From: Rhodospirillaceae bacterium
GTDB taxonomy: Bacteria > Pseudomonadota > Alphaproteobacteria > DSM-16000 > Inquilinaceae
Reading direction: 5' to 3'
NCBI GenBank assembly: GCA_020425485.1
Contig: JAGQRL010000333.1
Location: 1 to 8,161 of the forward strand
Length of the DNA: 8,161 bases
Position numbers and translations under genes: made by a program. This document shows, piece by piece, positions 1-5,807 of this stretch (the stretch's first letter is position 1; each line of letters opens with the position of its first letter). Under the pieces are notes generated by a model, which worked only from the letters and a program-made list of their open reading frames with translations, did no database searches and had not been told where the DNA came from.

Positions 1-491
1 CCGCCGGAAAGCTGGCCGGGATACTTGCTCGCCTGGTCGGGGATGCGCACCCGCTCCAGGAAATACATGGCGGTTTCCTCCGCCTCCCGGCGCGGCACCT
101 TGCGCACCCAGATGGGCGCCAGGGTCAGGTTCTCCAGCACTGTCAGGTGGGGGAACAGGTTGAACTGCTGGAACACCATGCCGACTTCGCTGCGCACCGC
201 ATCGATGTTCTTCAGGTCGTTGGTCAGGCGGATGCCGTCGACGTAGATGGAGCCTTCCTGGTGTTCCTCCAGCGCGTTGATGCAGCGGATCACGGTGGAC
301 TTGCCGGAGCCGGACGGGCCGCAGATGACGATCTTCTCGCCCCGCTCAACCGTCAGGTTGATATCCTTCAACACGTGGAAATGCGCGTACCACTTGTTGA
401 CGCCGGTGATCTGGATCACCGGATCGGCGGCCTGCTCGGGCGTGGCGGCGCCGGAGGGGGCGGCCTTGTCCAGACTTACGGTGTCGGTCAT
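1..491 (-). CDS. aapP: General L-amino-acid ABC transporter, ATP-binding subunit AapP (partial; C-terminal part outside the window)
   Basis: This is the cytoplasmic ATPase that powers amino-acid import through the AapQ/AapM channel. The 163 complete codons visible show a variable N-terminal tail (about residues 1-23), a Walker A motif GPSGSGKST at 58-66, and a Q-loop with FQQFNLFPHL at about 107-116. The window edge cuts the gene inside the signature motif: LSG is complete and the next Gly codon is partial. Walker B, the D-loop and the H-loop therefore lie outside; the family is usually about 240-260 residues. The ATG at 489-491 has a strong ribosome binding site (GGAGGA) 7 nt upstream and lies 24 bases after the aapM stop, so it is the last visible gene of the aap operon. 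The sequence resembles polar-amino-acid ATPases (AapP/GlnQ/HisP); the AapP call rests mainly on the complete J-Q-M set beside it. Confidence 0.95.
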   Translation of the reverse strand, partial: MTDTVSLDKAAPSGAATPEQAADPVIQITGVNKWYAHFHVLKDINLTVERGEKIVICGPSGSGKSTVIRCINALEEHQEGSIYVDGIRLTNDLKNIDAVRSEVGMVFQQFNLFPHLTVLENLTLAPIWVRKVPRREAEETAMYFLERVRIPDQASKYPGQLSG

Positions 492-498
492 AGCGTGG

Positions 499-504
499 TC
501 CTCC
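499..504 (-). promoter_or_regulatory. Ribosome binding site of aapP
   Basis: On the minus strand the sequence reads GGAGGA, 7 nt before the aapP ATG. It is the best Shine-Dalgarno match in the operon and lies just after the aapM-aapP hairpin, which would leave it accessible. Confidence 0.75.
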
Positions 505-510
505 CCGATG

Positions 511-526
511 CCCGGCTAGCGCCGGG
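511..526 (-). repeat. Hairpin overlapping the aapM stop codon, in the aapM-aapP junction
   Basis: The inverted repeat CCCGGC-N4-GCCGGG has a perfect 6-bp GC stem and a 4-nt loop. The aapM stop codon (TAG, 516-518) spans the stem-loop boundary. No T-run follows, so it is not an intrinsic terminator. It may protect the upstream mRNA end or tune aapP translation; that role is inferred. Confidence 0.5.
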
Positions 527-1634
527 TGCCGGTGTTCACGTGCTTCTCCAGCCATTGCGAGTATTTCGACATGGAGAAGCAGAAGATGAAGAAGATGAGC
601 GCGATGAACAGGTAGCTTTCCTGGTAGAAGCCGCGCCAGGAGGGGTTGGTGAGCGCCTGTTTCGCCGCCCCCACCAGGTCCAGCAGGCTGATGATGCTGA
701 CCAGCGAGGTGTCCTTGAAGAAGCCGATGAAGGTGTTGACCAGCGGCGGGATGGAGATGCGCAGCGCCTGGGGCAGCACGATCAGCCCGGTCTTCTGCCA
801 GTAGGTCAGGCCCAGGCTGTCGGCCGCCTCGAACTGGCCGCGCGGCACCGCCTGCAACCCGCCGCGCACCACTTCGGCCAGATAGGCGGCGGCGAACAGG
901 ATGATGCCGATCTGGGCGCGCAGCAGCACGTCGATGGTCACGCCGGTGGGCAGGAACATCGGCAGCATCAGCGACGACATGAACAGCACGGTGATCAGCG
1001 GCACGCCGCGGATCAGCTCGATATAGGCGATCGAGAGGATGCGGATGACCGGCATCTTCGAGCGCCGGCCCAGCGCCAGGAAGATGCCCAGCGGGAACGC
1101 CACGGTGAGCCCGACGGTGCTGAGCCCGATGGTCAGCGGCAGGCCGCCCCAGTTCACCGTGGGCACCTCGGTCAACCCGAGGATGCCGCCGGACATGAGG
1201 ATGTAGACCACCGGAACGCCGACCAGCCAGAAATACATCAGCCGCTTGTTCCAGAAGCGCCGGTCGCAGCTGATCACCCACAGGCCGATGGTGATGGCCA
1301 CCGCCAGGGCGGGGCGCCACTGCTCCACATACGGGTAGCGGCCGAACAGGATGAAGCGCCACCATTCGGCGATGAAGGCCCAGCAGGCGCCGTCGTTCTG
1401 CCGGCACACCGCGGCCGGATCGTCGGTGCCCAGCGCGGAGAACAAGGTGGCATCCACCACCACCCAGCGGACGATCGGCACGATCAGCTCGACCAGGAAC
1501 CACACCAGCAGCAGGGTGATGAGGGCGTTGTACCAGGTGCTGAACAGGTTGCCGCGCAGCCAGCCCAGGAAGCCGCTGGTGGCCCGCGGCGGCGGGCGGG
1601 ACGGCAGGGGAACGAAGGTGTCGGTGTTCGCCAT
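516..1634 (-). CDS. aapM: General L-amino-acid ABC transporter, permease subunit AapM
   Basis: This inner-membrane permease of 372 residues pairs with AapQ to form the translocation channel for polar and other L-amino acids. The N-terminal ~30 residues are polar and proline-rich. Hydrophobic segments follow near residues 37-60, then a long extracytoplasmic loop containing Cys and Trp residues, then several more membrane segments. The C-terminal half is the binding-protein-dependent transport module: the coupling EAA loop begins at E269 (EAADSLGLTYWQKTGLIVLP), where the ATPase docks. The length and the insert before the permease module fit AapM rather than the shorter HisM/GlnP proteins. The ATG at 1632-1634 starts only 3 bases after the aapQ stop, and GGAG about 11 nt upstream lies inside the end of aapQ, so translation is probably coupled. 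No defects are seen. Confidence 0.95.
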   Translation of the reverse strand: MANTDTFVPLPSRPPPRATSGFLGWLRGNLFSTWYNALITLLLVWFLVELIVPIVRWVVVDATLFSALGTDDPAAVCRQNDGACWAFIAEWWRFILFGRYPYVEQWRPALAVAITIGLWVISCDRRFWNKRLMYFWLVGVPVVYILMSGGILGLTEVPTVNWGGLPLTIGLSTVGLTVAFPLGIFLALGRRSKMPVIRILSIAYIELIRGVPLITVLFMSSLMLPMFLPTGVTIDVLLRAQIGIILFAAAYLAEVVRGGLQAVPRGQFEAADSLGLTYWQKTGLIVLPQALRISIPPLVNTFIGFFKDTSLVSIISLLDLVGAAKQALTNPSWRGFYQESYLFIALIFFIFCFSMSKYSQWLEKHVNTGTRR

Positions 1635-1637
1635 GGC

Positions 1638-2825
1638 TCAGCGCTCCACCAGCGCGATGTGGCGGTTGTACCAGTTCATGAACAGCGAGATCAGCAGGCT
1701 GATCGTCAGGTACACGGTCATATAAATGAGGATCGCCTCGATCGCCTGGCCGGTCTGGTTCAAGGTGGTGTTGCCCACCGACACCAGATCCGGGTAGCCG
1801 ATCGCCACGGCGAGCGAGCTGTTCTTGGTCAGGTTCAGGTATTGGCTCGTGGTCGGCGGAATGATGATGCGCAGGGCTTGCGGCAACACCACGAGCTGCA
1901 GCACCCGGCCCGGCTTGAGGCCGACCGAACGCGCCGCTTCGGTTTGCCCGCGCGGCACCGCCAGGATGCCGCTGCGCACGATTTCCGCGATGAAGCCGCC
2001 GGTATAGAAGCTGAGGCCCGCCAGCAGCGCTGTGAATTCCGGCGTTCGCACGATGCCGCCCTGGAAATTGAAGCCCTCGCGCACCGGCACATCCATGCCG
2101 ATGGGGGCGCCGCCGGCCAGCCAGACCAGCAGCGGGCAGCCAAAGATGACGGCGAGGCTGTACCACAGCACCGGCTTGATCTTGCCGGTGGTCTCCTGGA
2201 TCCGTTTGGCCCAGCGGCGGATCACAAAGGCCAGCACGATGCCGACCAGCAGCGCCAGGCCAACCAGCGGCCACACCGGGTCTGCCAGCGGTACCGGCAC
2301 GTAGATGCCGCGGTTGGTGAGGTAGATGTCGAGCCCCACCGTCATTTCTTCGCGCGGGTGCGGCAGCGAGACGGTGATGATCGAGTACCAGACGAAAAGC
2401 TGCAGCAGCAGCGGCACGTTGCGCACGCTCTCCACGTAGACGCTGGCCAGCTTGGCCACCAGCCAGTTGGACGACAGGCGCGAGATGCCCACCACCGTGC
2501 CGATCAGCGTGGCGAAGAGGATGCCGAGTGCCGCCACCACCAGCGTGTTGAGCAGGCCGACGAGGATGGCGCGGCCGTAGGTGTCCGATGCGTCGTAGGG
2601 GATCAGGCTTTCGCTGATGGCGAAGCCGGCCTCGCGGTCGAGGAAGCCGAAACCGCTGGCGATGTTCTGCTGCGCCAGGTTGGCCAGCGTGTTGTGGATG
2701 AGATACCACCCGATGCCGACGACGATGGCCAGGGTGAGCACTTGGTAGAAGACGGCACGAGCACGCGGATCGTAGAGCAGTCCGTGTGCCTCCTGAGCCG
2801 GCGCGGAAGTATCTGCTTGCGCCAA
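1638..2825 (-). CDS. aapQ: General L-amino-acid ABC transporter, permease subunit AapQ (probable TTG start)
   Basis: This is the second inner-membrane permease of the Aap system, partner of AapM. It has about eight hydrophobic segments; the first lies near residues 26-45, after the LLYDPRARAVFYQ stretch. The EAA coupling loop starts near residue 296 (EAARSVGLKPGRVLQLVVLP), followed by the end of the permease module. The frame stays open upstream to an ATG at 2966, but that would overlap the end of aapJ by 43 bases and add a low-complexity Ala/Pro tail encoded by an intergenic hairpin. The TTG at 2823-2825 is preferred: GAGAGG lies 9 nt upstream, and the product of 395 residues is close to the roughly 400 residues I recall for known AapQ proteins. 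A GTG further upstream in the same frame is less likely. Product identity is secure; the start is moderately so. Confidence 0.92.
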   Translation of the reverse strand: MAQADTSAPAQEAHGLLYDPRARAVFYQVLTLAIVVGIGWYLIHNTLANLAQQNIASGFGFLDREAGFAISESLIPYDASDTYGRAILVGLLNTLVVAALGILFATLIGTVVGISRLSSNWLVAKLASVYVESVRNVPLLLQLFVWYSIITVSLPHPREEMTVGLDIYLTNRGIYVPVPLADPVWPLVGLALLVGIVLAFVIRRWAKRIQETTGKIKPVLWYSLAVIFGCPLLVWLAGGAPIGMDVPVREGFNFQGGIVRTPEFTALLAGLSFYTGGFIAEIVRSGILAVPRGQTEAARSVGLKPGRVLQLVVLPQALRIIIPPTTSQYLNLTKNSSLAVAIGYPDLVSVGNTTLNQTGQAIEAILIYMTVYLTISLLISLFMNWYNRHIALVER

Positions 2826-2834
2826 GGCAGTCAG

Positions 2835-2840
2835 CCTCTC
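2835..2840 (-). promoter_or_regulatory. Ribosome binding site deciding the aapQ TTG start
   Basis: The minus strand reads GAGAGG, 9 nt before the TTG at 2825. No ATG or GTG nearer the conserved protein start has a comparable site, which is the main reason for choosing this start. Confidence 0.5.
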
Positions 2841-2882
2841 GATTGCGGTCGCGGAAGGCGACGGGGCGGGGAGGGGCTGAGC

Positions 2883-2906
2883 GGCGGCCGGACGAAGCCG
2901 GCCGCC
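2883..2906 (-). repeat. Strong stem-loop between aapJ and aapQ
   Basis: The perfect inverted repeat GGCGGCCGG-N6-CCGGCCGCC gives a 9-bp all-GC stem with a 6-nt loop, starting 17 nt after the aapJ stop. On the minus strand a pyrimidine-rich but T-poor sequence follows, so full intrinsic termination is unlikely. Stem-loops at this place in binding-protein operons are known to stabilise the upstream mRNA or attenuate readthrough, which would give more AapJ than AapQ/M/P. The structure is directly visible; the role is inferred from such operons. Confidence 0.7.
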
Positions 2907-2923
2907 ACCCACCGAGGCCGCTG

Positions 2924-3949
2924 TTAGCGGATCGGCATCGCGTACATCAGACCGCCACGGGTCCACAGGTCGTTGATGCCCCGCTCAAGGCCCAACGGCG
3001 TGTTGACGCCGACATTGCGCTCGAAGATTTCGCCGTAGTTGCCCACCGCGGCGATCGCATCGTGGGCCCAGCTTTCCGACAGGCCCAGCGCTTCGCCCAT
3101 GCCCGGGGTCACGCCCAGCAGGCGCTGCACGGACGGGTTGGAGCTGCCCATCATCTCTTCCAGGTTCTCCGACGTGACGCCCAGCTCCTCGGCTTCGATG
3201 AGGGCGTAGACGGTCCACTTGACGATGTCGAAGAACTGGTCGTCGCCGTGGCGCACCACCGGGCCCAGCGGCTCCTTGGAGATGATCTCCGGCAGGATGA
3301 TGTAGTCGGCCGGGTTCGGGGCGACGGTGGCGCGGATCGAGGCCAGGCCCGACGCGTCGGTGGTGTACACGTCGCAGCGGCCGGCGAAGAAGGCCGCGTT
3401 CACTTCGTCGATCTGCTCGATGACGACCGGCTCGAACTCCATCTCGTTGGCGCGGAAGTAGTCGGCCAGGTTCAGCTCGGTGGTGGTGCCGGGCTGCACG
3501 CAGACGGTGGCGCCGCTCAGCTCAAGGGCGCTGGTCACGCCGAGATCGGCCGGCACCATGAAGCCCTGGCCATCGTAGAAGGTGACCGGAGCGAAGTTGA
3601 GGCCCAGCGAGGTGTCGCGGGTCAGCGTCCAGGTGGTGTTGCGCGACAGCACGTCGACTTCGCCCGATTGCAGGGCGGTGAAGCGCTGTTGGGCGGTCAG
3701 CGGGGTGAACTCCACGGCATCGGGATCGCCCAGCATGGCGGCGGCGATGGCGCGGCACACGTCCACGTCCAGGCCTTCCCAGTTGCCTTCGGAATCCGGG
3801 TTGGAGAAGCCGGCGAGACCGGTGTTCACGCCGCAACGCAGCGCACCGCGCTCCATCACCGCATTGACCGTCTCCTGGGCCTGAACGGGCATCACGACGC
3901 TGAGCACGCCGACCGCGGCACCAGCAGCAAGAATCGATTTCATCGGCAT
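2924..3949 (-). CDS. aapJ: General L-amino-acid ABC transporter, periplasmic binding protein AapJ
   Basis: This periplasmic solute-binding protein captures L-amino acids and delivers them to AapQ/AapM. The product is 341 residues, the size of known AapJ proteins. A Sec signal peptide is clear: a Lys near the N terminus, a hydrophobic run at about residues 5-20, and a likely cleavage site after VQA at residue 24. The mature part begins near QETVNAV and carries the family features RCGVNTGLAGFS, GLDVDVCRAIAAA, a SRNTTWTLTRDTSLGLNF stretch, and four Cys residues that could form disulfides. The ATG at 3947-3949 is chosen because AGGGGG lies 9 nt upstream; a second ATG at 3943 is too far from it. 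A longer open frame up to 4066 runs through the promoter region and lacks a signal peptide at its N terminus. It is the first gene of the operon. Confidence 0.96.
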   Translation of the reverse strand: MPMKSILAAGAAVGVLSVVMPVQAQETVNAVMERGALRCGVNTGLAGFSNPDSEGNWEGLDVDVCRAIAAAMLGDPDAVEFTPLTAQQRFTALQSGEVDVLSRNTTWTLTRDTSLGLNFAPVTFYDGQGFMVPADLGVTSALELSGATVCVQPGTTTELNLADYFRANEMEFEPVVIEQIDEVNAAFFAGRCDVYTTDASGLASIRATVAPNPADYIILPEIISKEPLGPVVRHGDDQFFDIVKWTVYALIEAEELGVTSENLEEMMGSSNPSVQRLLGVTPGMGEALGLSESWAHDAIAAVGNYGEIFERNVGVNTPLGLERGINDLWTRGGLMYAMPIR

Positions 3950-3958
3950 GGGATTCGT

Positions 3959-3964
3959 CCCCCT
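3959..3964 (-). promoter_or_regulatory. Ribosome binding site of aapJ
   Basis: The minus strand reads AGGGGG with a 9-nt spacer to the ATG at 3949. This favours that ATG over the one two codons later. Confidence 0.6.
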
Positions 3965-4022
3965 GTTTCTGAGTGTTTCGCAACGGCGACATGCAGCCGC
4001 CGCATGGCGATGGGTAACTGAT

Positions 4023-4038
4023 AGCAAGAGATGCGCCA
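4023..4038 (-). promoter_or_regulatory. Candidate sigma-54 (RpoN) -24/-12 promoter of the aap operon
   Basis: The minus strand reads TGGCGCATCTCTTGCT, against the sigma-54 consensus TGGCACG-N4-TTGCT: 10 of the 12 fixed positions match. The invariant GG (4037-4036) and GC (4025-4024) have the exact 12-base offset this promoter class requires. The predicted transcript start is near 4012, giving a leader of about 63 nt before the aapJ ATG. Sigma-54 control needs an enhancer-binding activator such as NtrC. No convincing full NtrC site was found upstream; the only hint is a GCACCA half-site near 4166-4171, with a degenerate partner. Nitrogen (Ntr) control is known for aap in Rhizobium, which fits. 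Confidence 0.6.
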
Positions 4039-4089
4039 CCACGCGATAGCCCTTGTCTTGGCACAATTAGGTCACCATCCCCGGCCGCC

Positions 4090-4110
4090 GCTGCCCGCCG
4101 GTTGGGCAGC
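4090..4110. repeat. Dyad in the aapJ-metC intergenic region
   Basis: The inverted repeat GCTGCCC-N7-GGGCAGC has perfect 7-bp arms. It lies 112 bases before metC and about 88 bases upstream of the predicted aapJ transcript start. It could be an operator or activator site acting on either gene, or a hairpin in the metC leader. It does not match the NtrC consensus. The right arm can also pair with the GCCC just after it, which would form an alternative small hairpin. Confidence 0.4.
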
Positions 4111-4221
4111 CGCCCATGATTTACCCATCGGCAGCGCAAAGCGTGGCGTCCGGCGGCGCGCCTGCGCACCATGCAAACGGGGCATTTGACCGGTTCCCGC
4201 GGTTCCGCCACAACGCGGACC

Positions 4222-5424
4222 ATGACCAGTTCCGATCAGCCCAGCCGCCCGCACAAGACCGCGACCCGCCTTTCCCACAGCGGCCGCGACAGCTTTGGCC
4301 ACCACGGCGCCGTTAACGTTCCGGTGTACCGCGCCTCGACCATCCTGTTCCCCGACCAGGAGACGTTCGAGGACCTGACCTCCCGGCCGTTCGACACCGT
4401 GCAGTACGGCCGCACCCTGACGCCTTCCAGCGACGCCCTGGAAAGTGCCGTGGCCGAGCTGGAAAACGGCTACCGGTCGATCAGCGTATCGTCCGGGGCG
4501 GCGGCCTGCTCCACGGCCCTGCTGGCCCATCTGAAGGCGGGCGATCACCTGCTGATGGTGGACAGCGCCTACGGGCCGACCCGGCGGATGTGCGACACCA
4601 TCCTCAGCACCTACGGGGTGGAAACCACCTATTACGATCCGCTGGTGGGGGCGGGGATCGCCGATCTGGTGCGCCCCAACACCACGGTGATCTACCTGGA
4701 ATCTCCCGGTTCGCTGACCTTCGAGGTGCAGGACGTGCCGGCCATCGTGGCGGTGGCCAAGGCGCGCGGCATCACCACCATCATGGACAACACCTGGGCC
4801 TCGCCGCTGTTCTATAAGCCGCTGGACCACGGCGTGGACGTGTCGGTGCAGGCCGGCACCAAATACATCGTCGGCCACGCCGATGTGCTGATCGGGCTGA
4901 TCACGCTGCCCGACCAGGCGTCCTTCCGGCGGGTCAAGCGGGTGTCGGGCACCCTGGGCCAGCAGGCGGGACCGGACGACGTGTACCTGGCGCTGAGGGG
5001 CCTGCGCACCATCGGCGTGCGGCTGCCCCAGCACCAGCGCTCGGCGTTGACGGTCGCCGAGTGGCTGGAAGCGCGGCCGGAGGTGGAGCGGGTGCTCTAT
5101 CCGCCGCTGCCCAGCGACCCCGGCCACGCCATCTGGGTGCGGGACTTTGCCGGGGCGAGCGGGCTGATGGGTGTGGTGCTGGCCGAAGGGGCAAGCGAAG
5201 CCGGCATCCGCCGCATGATGAACGGGTTCGAGCTGTTCGGCATCGGCGCCAGTTGGGGCGGCTTCGAAAGCCTGGTTCTGTGGACGCAGCCGGAAAAGGG
5301 GCGCACCGCCACCACCTGGCCGGCGCCGGGGCGCACGCTGCGCTTCCATGTCGGCCTGGAGGATCCGGGCGACCTGATCGCCGATCTGGAAGCCGCGTTC
5401 CATCGGTTGGGCGCAGCCGGTTAG
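4222..5424 (+). CDS. metC: Cystathionine beta-lyase (PLP-dependent)
   Basis: This cytoplasmic enzyme cleaves cystathionine to homocysteine, pyruvate and ammonia, the penultimate step of methionine synthesis by trans-sulfuration. The 400-residue product is normal for the Cys/Met-metabolism PLP family. Visible landmarks are VNVPVYRAST near residue 31, the phosphate-contacting YGR at 62-64, the SSGAAA cofactor loop at 90-95, D189-N190-T, the PLP Schiff-base lysine K214 in GTKYIVGHADV, and R374 (TLRFHVGLE) for the substrate carboxylate. The SWGGFESL stretch at 344-351 has the Trp typical of cystathionine beta-lyase rather than gamma-lyase or gamma-synthase. The ATG at 4222 is chosen because homology-like sequence begins soon after it; an in-frame ATG at 4171 would add 17 non-conserved residues. 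Neither has a strong ribosome binding site. It is divergent from aapJ, an arrangement I recall from rhizobia. Confidence 0.95.
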   Translation: MTSSDQPSRPHKTATRLSHSGRDSFGHHGAVNVPVYRASTILFPDQETFEDLTSRPFDTVQYGRTLTPSSDALESAVAELENGYRSISVSSGAAACSTALLAHLKAGDHLLMVDSAYGPTRRMCDTILSTYGVETTYYDPLVGAGIADLVRPNTTVIYLESPGSLTFEVQDVPAIVAVAKARGITTIMDNTWASPLFYKPLDHGVDVSVQAGTKYIVGHADVLIGLITLPDQASFRRVKRVSGTLGQQAGPDDVYLALRGLRTIGVRLPQHQRSALTVAEWLEARPEVERVLYPPLPSDPGHAIWVRDFAGASGLMGVVLAEGASEAGIRRMMNGFELFGIGASWGGFESLVLWTQPEKGRTATTWPAPGRTLRFHVGLEDPGDLIADLEAAFHRLGAAG

Positions 5425-5498
5425 AGAGCCTGGCGATCAAGGCGTCCATCCGGCCGCCGGCGGTGACGGATCGCGGCCAGGCAGGTCACGGCACCTAT

Positions 5499-5610
5499 GG
5501 GAGGTTGTGACGCAGTGCGAGAATCTCCATCCCATAATGAGTGTATTTGACTTAGGTCATGGAGCCGTCATCGGGTGCGCGGTAGCGTCCGACTTGTCTC
5601 CAAACCTCCC
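5499..5610 (+). repeat. Long-range complementary arms, GGGAGGTT / AACCTCCC
   Basis: The arms at 5499-5506 and 5603-5610 are perfect 8-bp complements 96 bases apart and could close a structured RNA. The left arm has a rival partner: TATGGGAGG (5496-5504) can also pair with CC-A-TCCCATA near 5526-5535, with one bulged A. Both foldings cannot exist at once. I do not recognise a known RNA family here. Confidence 0.35.
5547..5560. promoter_or_regulatory. FNR/FixK-type dyad, TTGAC-TTAG-GTCAT
   Basis: A near-palindrome TTGAC-N4-GTCAT, related to the FNR-family consensus TTGAT-N4-ATCAA (7 of 10 positions). Its centre is 5553.5. A TAGCGT -10-like hexamer at 5583-5588 starts 29.5 bases downstream of the centre, exactly the geometry of a class II FNR promoter (box at -41.5), giving a predicted plus-strand start near 5595. 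The -10 match is weak, so this is a candidate only. Confidence 0.35.
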
Positions 5611-5656
5611 TGTTTTGTCCTGGCCGCGGATCACATGATCTGCGGCCTCTTTTCTT
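5595..5656 (+). ncRNA. Candidate small RNA of about 60 nt between metC and the OmpA-family gene
   Basis: Inferred from a predicted promoter (FNR-like box at 5547-5560, -10-like TAGCGT at 5583-5588) and a strong intrinsic terminator ending near 5656. The predicted 5' part is about 27 nt, pyrimidine-rich and probably single-stranded; it carries UCUCC and CCUCCC, which are complementary to Shine-Dalgarno sequences. The rest is the terminator hairpin and U-rich tail, the usual shape of an Hfq-type small RNA. A simpler reading is that the terminator only ends the metC transcript, 198 nt after its stop codon. No known RNA family is recognised. Confidence 0.3.
5622..5656 (+). terminator. Intrinsic terminator, plus strand
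   Basis: GGCCGCGGATC pairs with GATCTGCGGCC across an ACAT loop: an 11-bp stem with one G-U pair, followed at once by TCTTTTCTT. In the reverse direction no T-run follows, so it acts on plus-strand transcripts: metC readthrough or the candidate small RNA. Confidence 0.8.
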
Positions 5657-5738
5657 GTGTGCACAGCGGCAAGGCGCCGGCGGTGCCGGGCGCCGGTAGG
5701 CCGCAGCGGCCGGCGGTCAAATCGAAAAAGGCGAGCTG

Positions 5739-5774
5739 AAAACGGCGACGGCGGCACCCGGGTGGGTGCCGCCG
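5739..5774 (-). terminator. Probable terminator of the OmpA-family gene, minus strand
   Basis: Starting 33 bases after the stop codon, an 11-bp perfect stem (GGCGGCACCC core, 5749-5759 with 5764-5774) has a 4-nt loop. A TTTT run follows on the minus strand only after 6 further bases, so the U-tract is displaced and short. The stem is unmistakable; termination efficiency is uncertain. Confidence 0.6.
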
Positions 5775-5807
5775 CCAGCGGTCTTCAAGCCGATGCGGGG
5801 GAGTGGC

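Larger units (their letters stand above)
5425..5807. other. Non-coding interval between metC and the OmpA-family gene
   Basis: No convincing protein gene lies in this 383-base stretch; the short open frames lack ribosome binding sites and recognisable sequence. The first ~70 bases hold only GC-rich palindromes. It then contains, in order, a long-range inverted repeat (5499-5610), an FNR/FixK-like dyad (5547-5560), a plus-strand intrinsic terminator (5622-5656), GC-rich inverted repeats around 5671-5720, and the terminator of the OmpA-family gene (5739-5774). The local presence of AT-richer segments sets it apart from the flanking coding DNA. Confidence 0.7.

Noticed and set aside
346..2709. 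A 787-codon minus-strand frame overlapping the permease genes
   Set aside because: It lies out of frame with aapM and aapQ, whose products are clearly recognisable, and its Arg/Ala/Gly/Pro-rich translation looks like a frame-shifted shadow.
147..2927. A 926-codon open frame on the plus strand, antisense to aapP, aapM and aapQ
   Set aside because: It is the complement of well-conserved transporter genes; its translation is rich in His, Gln, Asp and Arg with no domain or signal, as expected of antisense frames in GC-rich DNA.
2786..4021. A 411-codon plus-strand frame antisense to aapJ
   Set aside because: It is antisense to a complete binding-protein gene with signal peptide, and its composition is that of a shadow frame.
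4059..4075. TTGGCACAATTAGGTCA as a sigma-54 promoter facing metC
   Set aside because: The -24 half (TGGCAC) fits, but the -12 half reads GGTC where TTGC is required.
4186..4214. TTGACC as the -35 of a metC promoter
   Set aside because: At 17 bases the -10 position reads CACAAC, and a start there would leave almost no leader before the ATG.
4072..5403. A 443-codon minus-strand frame antisense to metC
   Set aside because: It mirrors metC almost exactly, has no recognisable motif and would span the intergenic dyad; metC has all its catalytic residues.
5671..5720. GC-rich repeats (GGCGCC pairs, GGCCG-N3-CGGCC) as a mobile-element or attachment-site remnant
   Set aside because: They are short, overlapping and typical of GC-rich intergenic DNA; no direct repeat, integrase or transposase remnant accompanies them.
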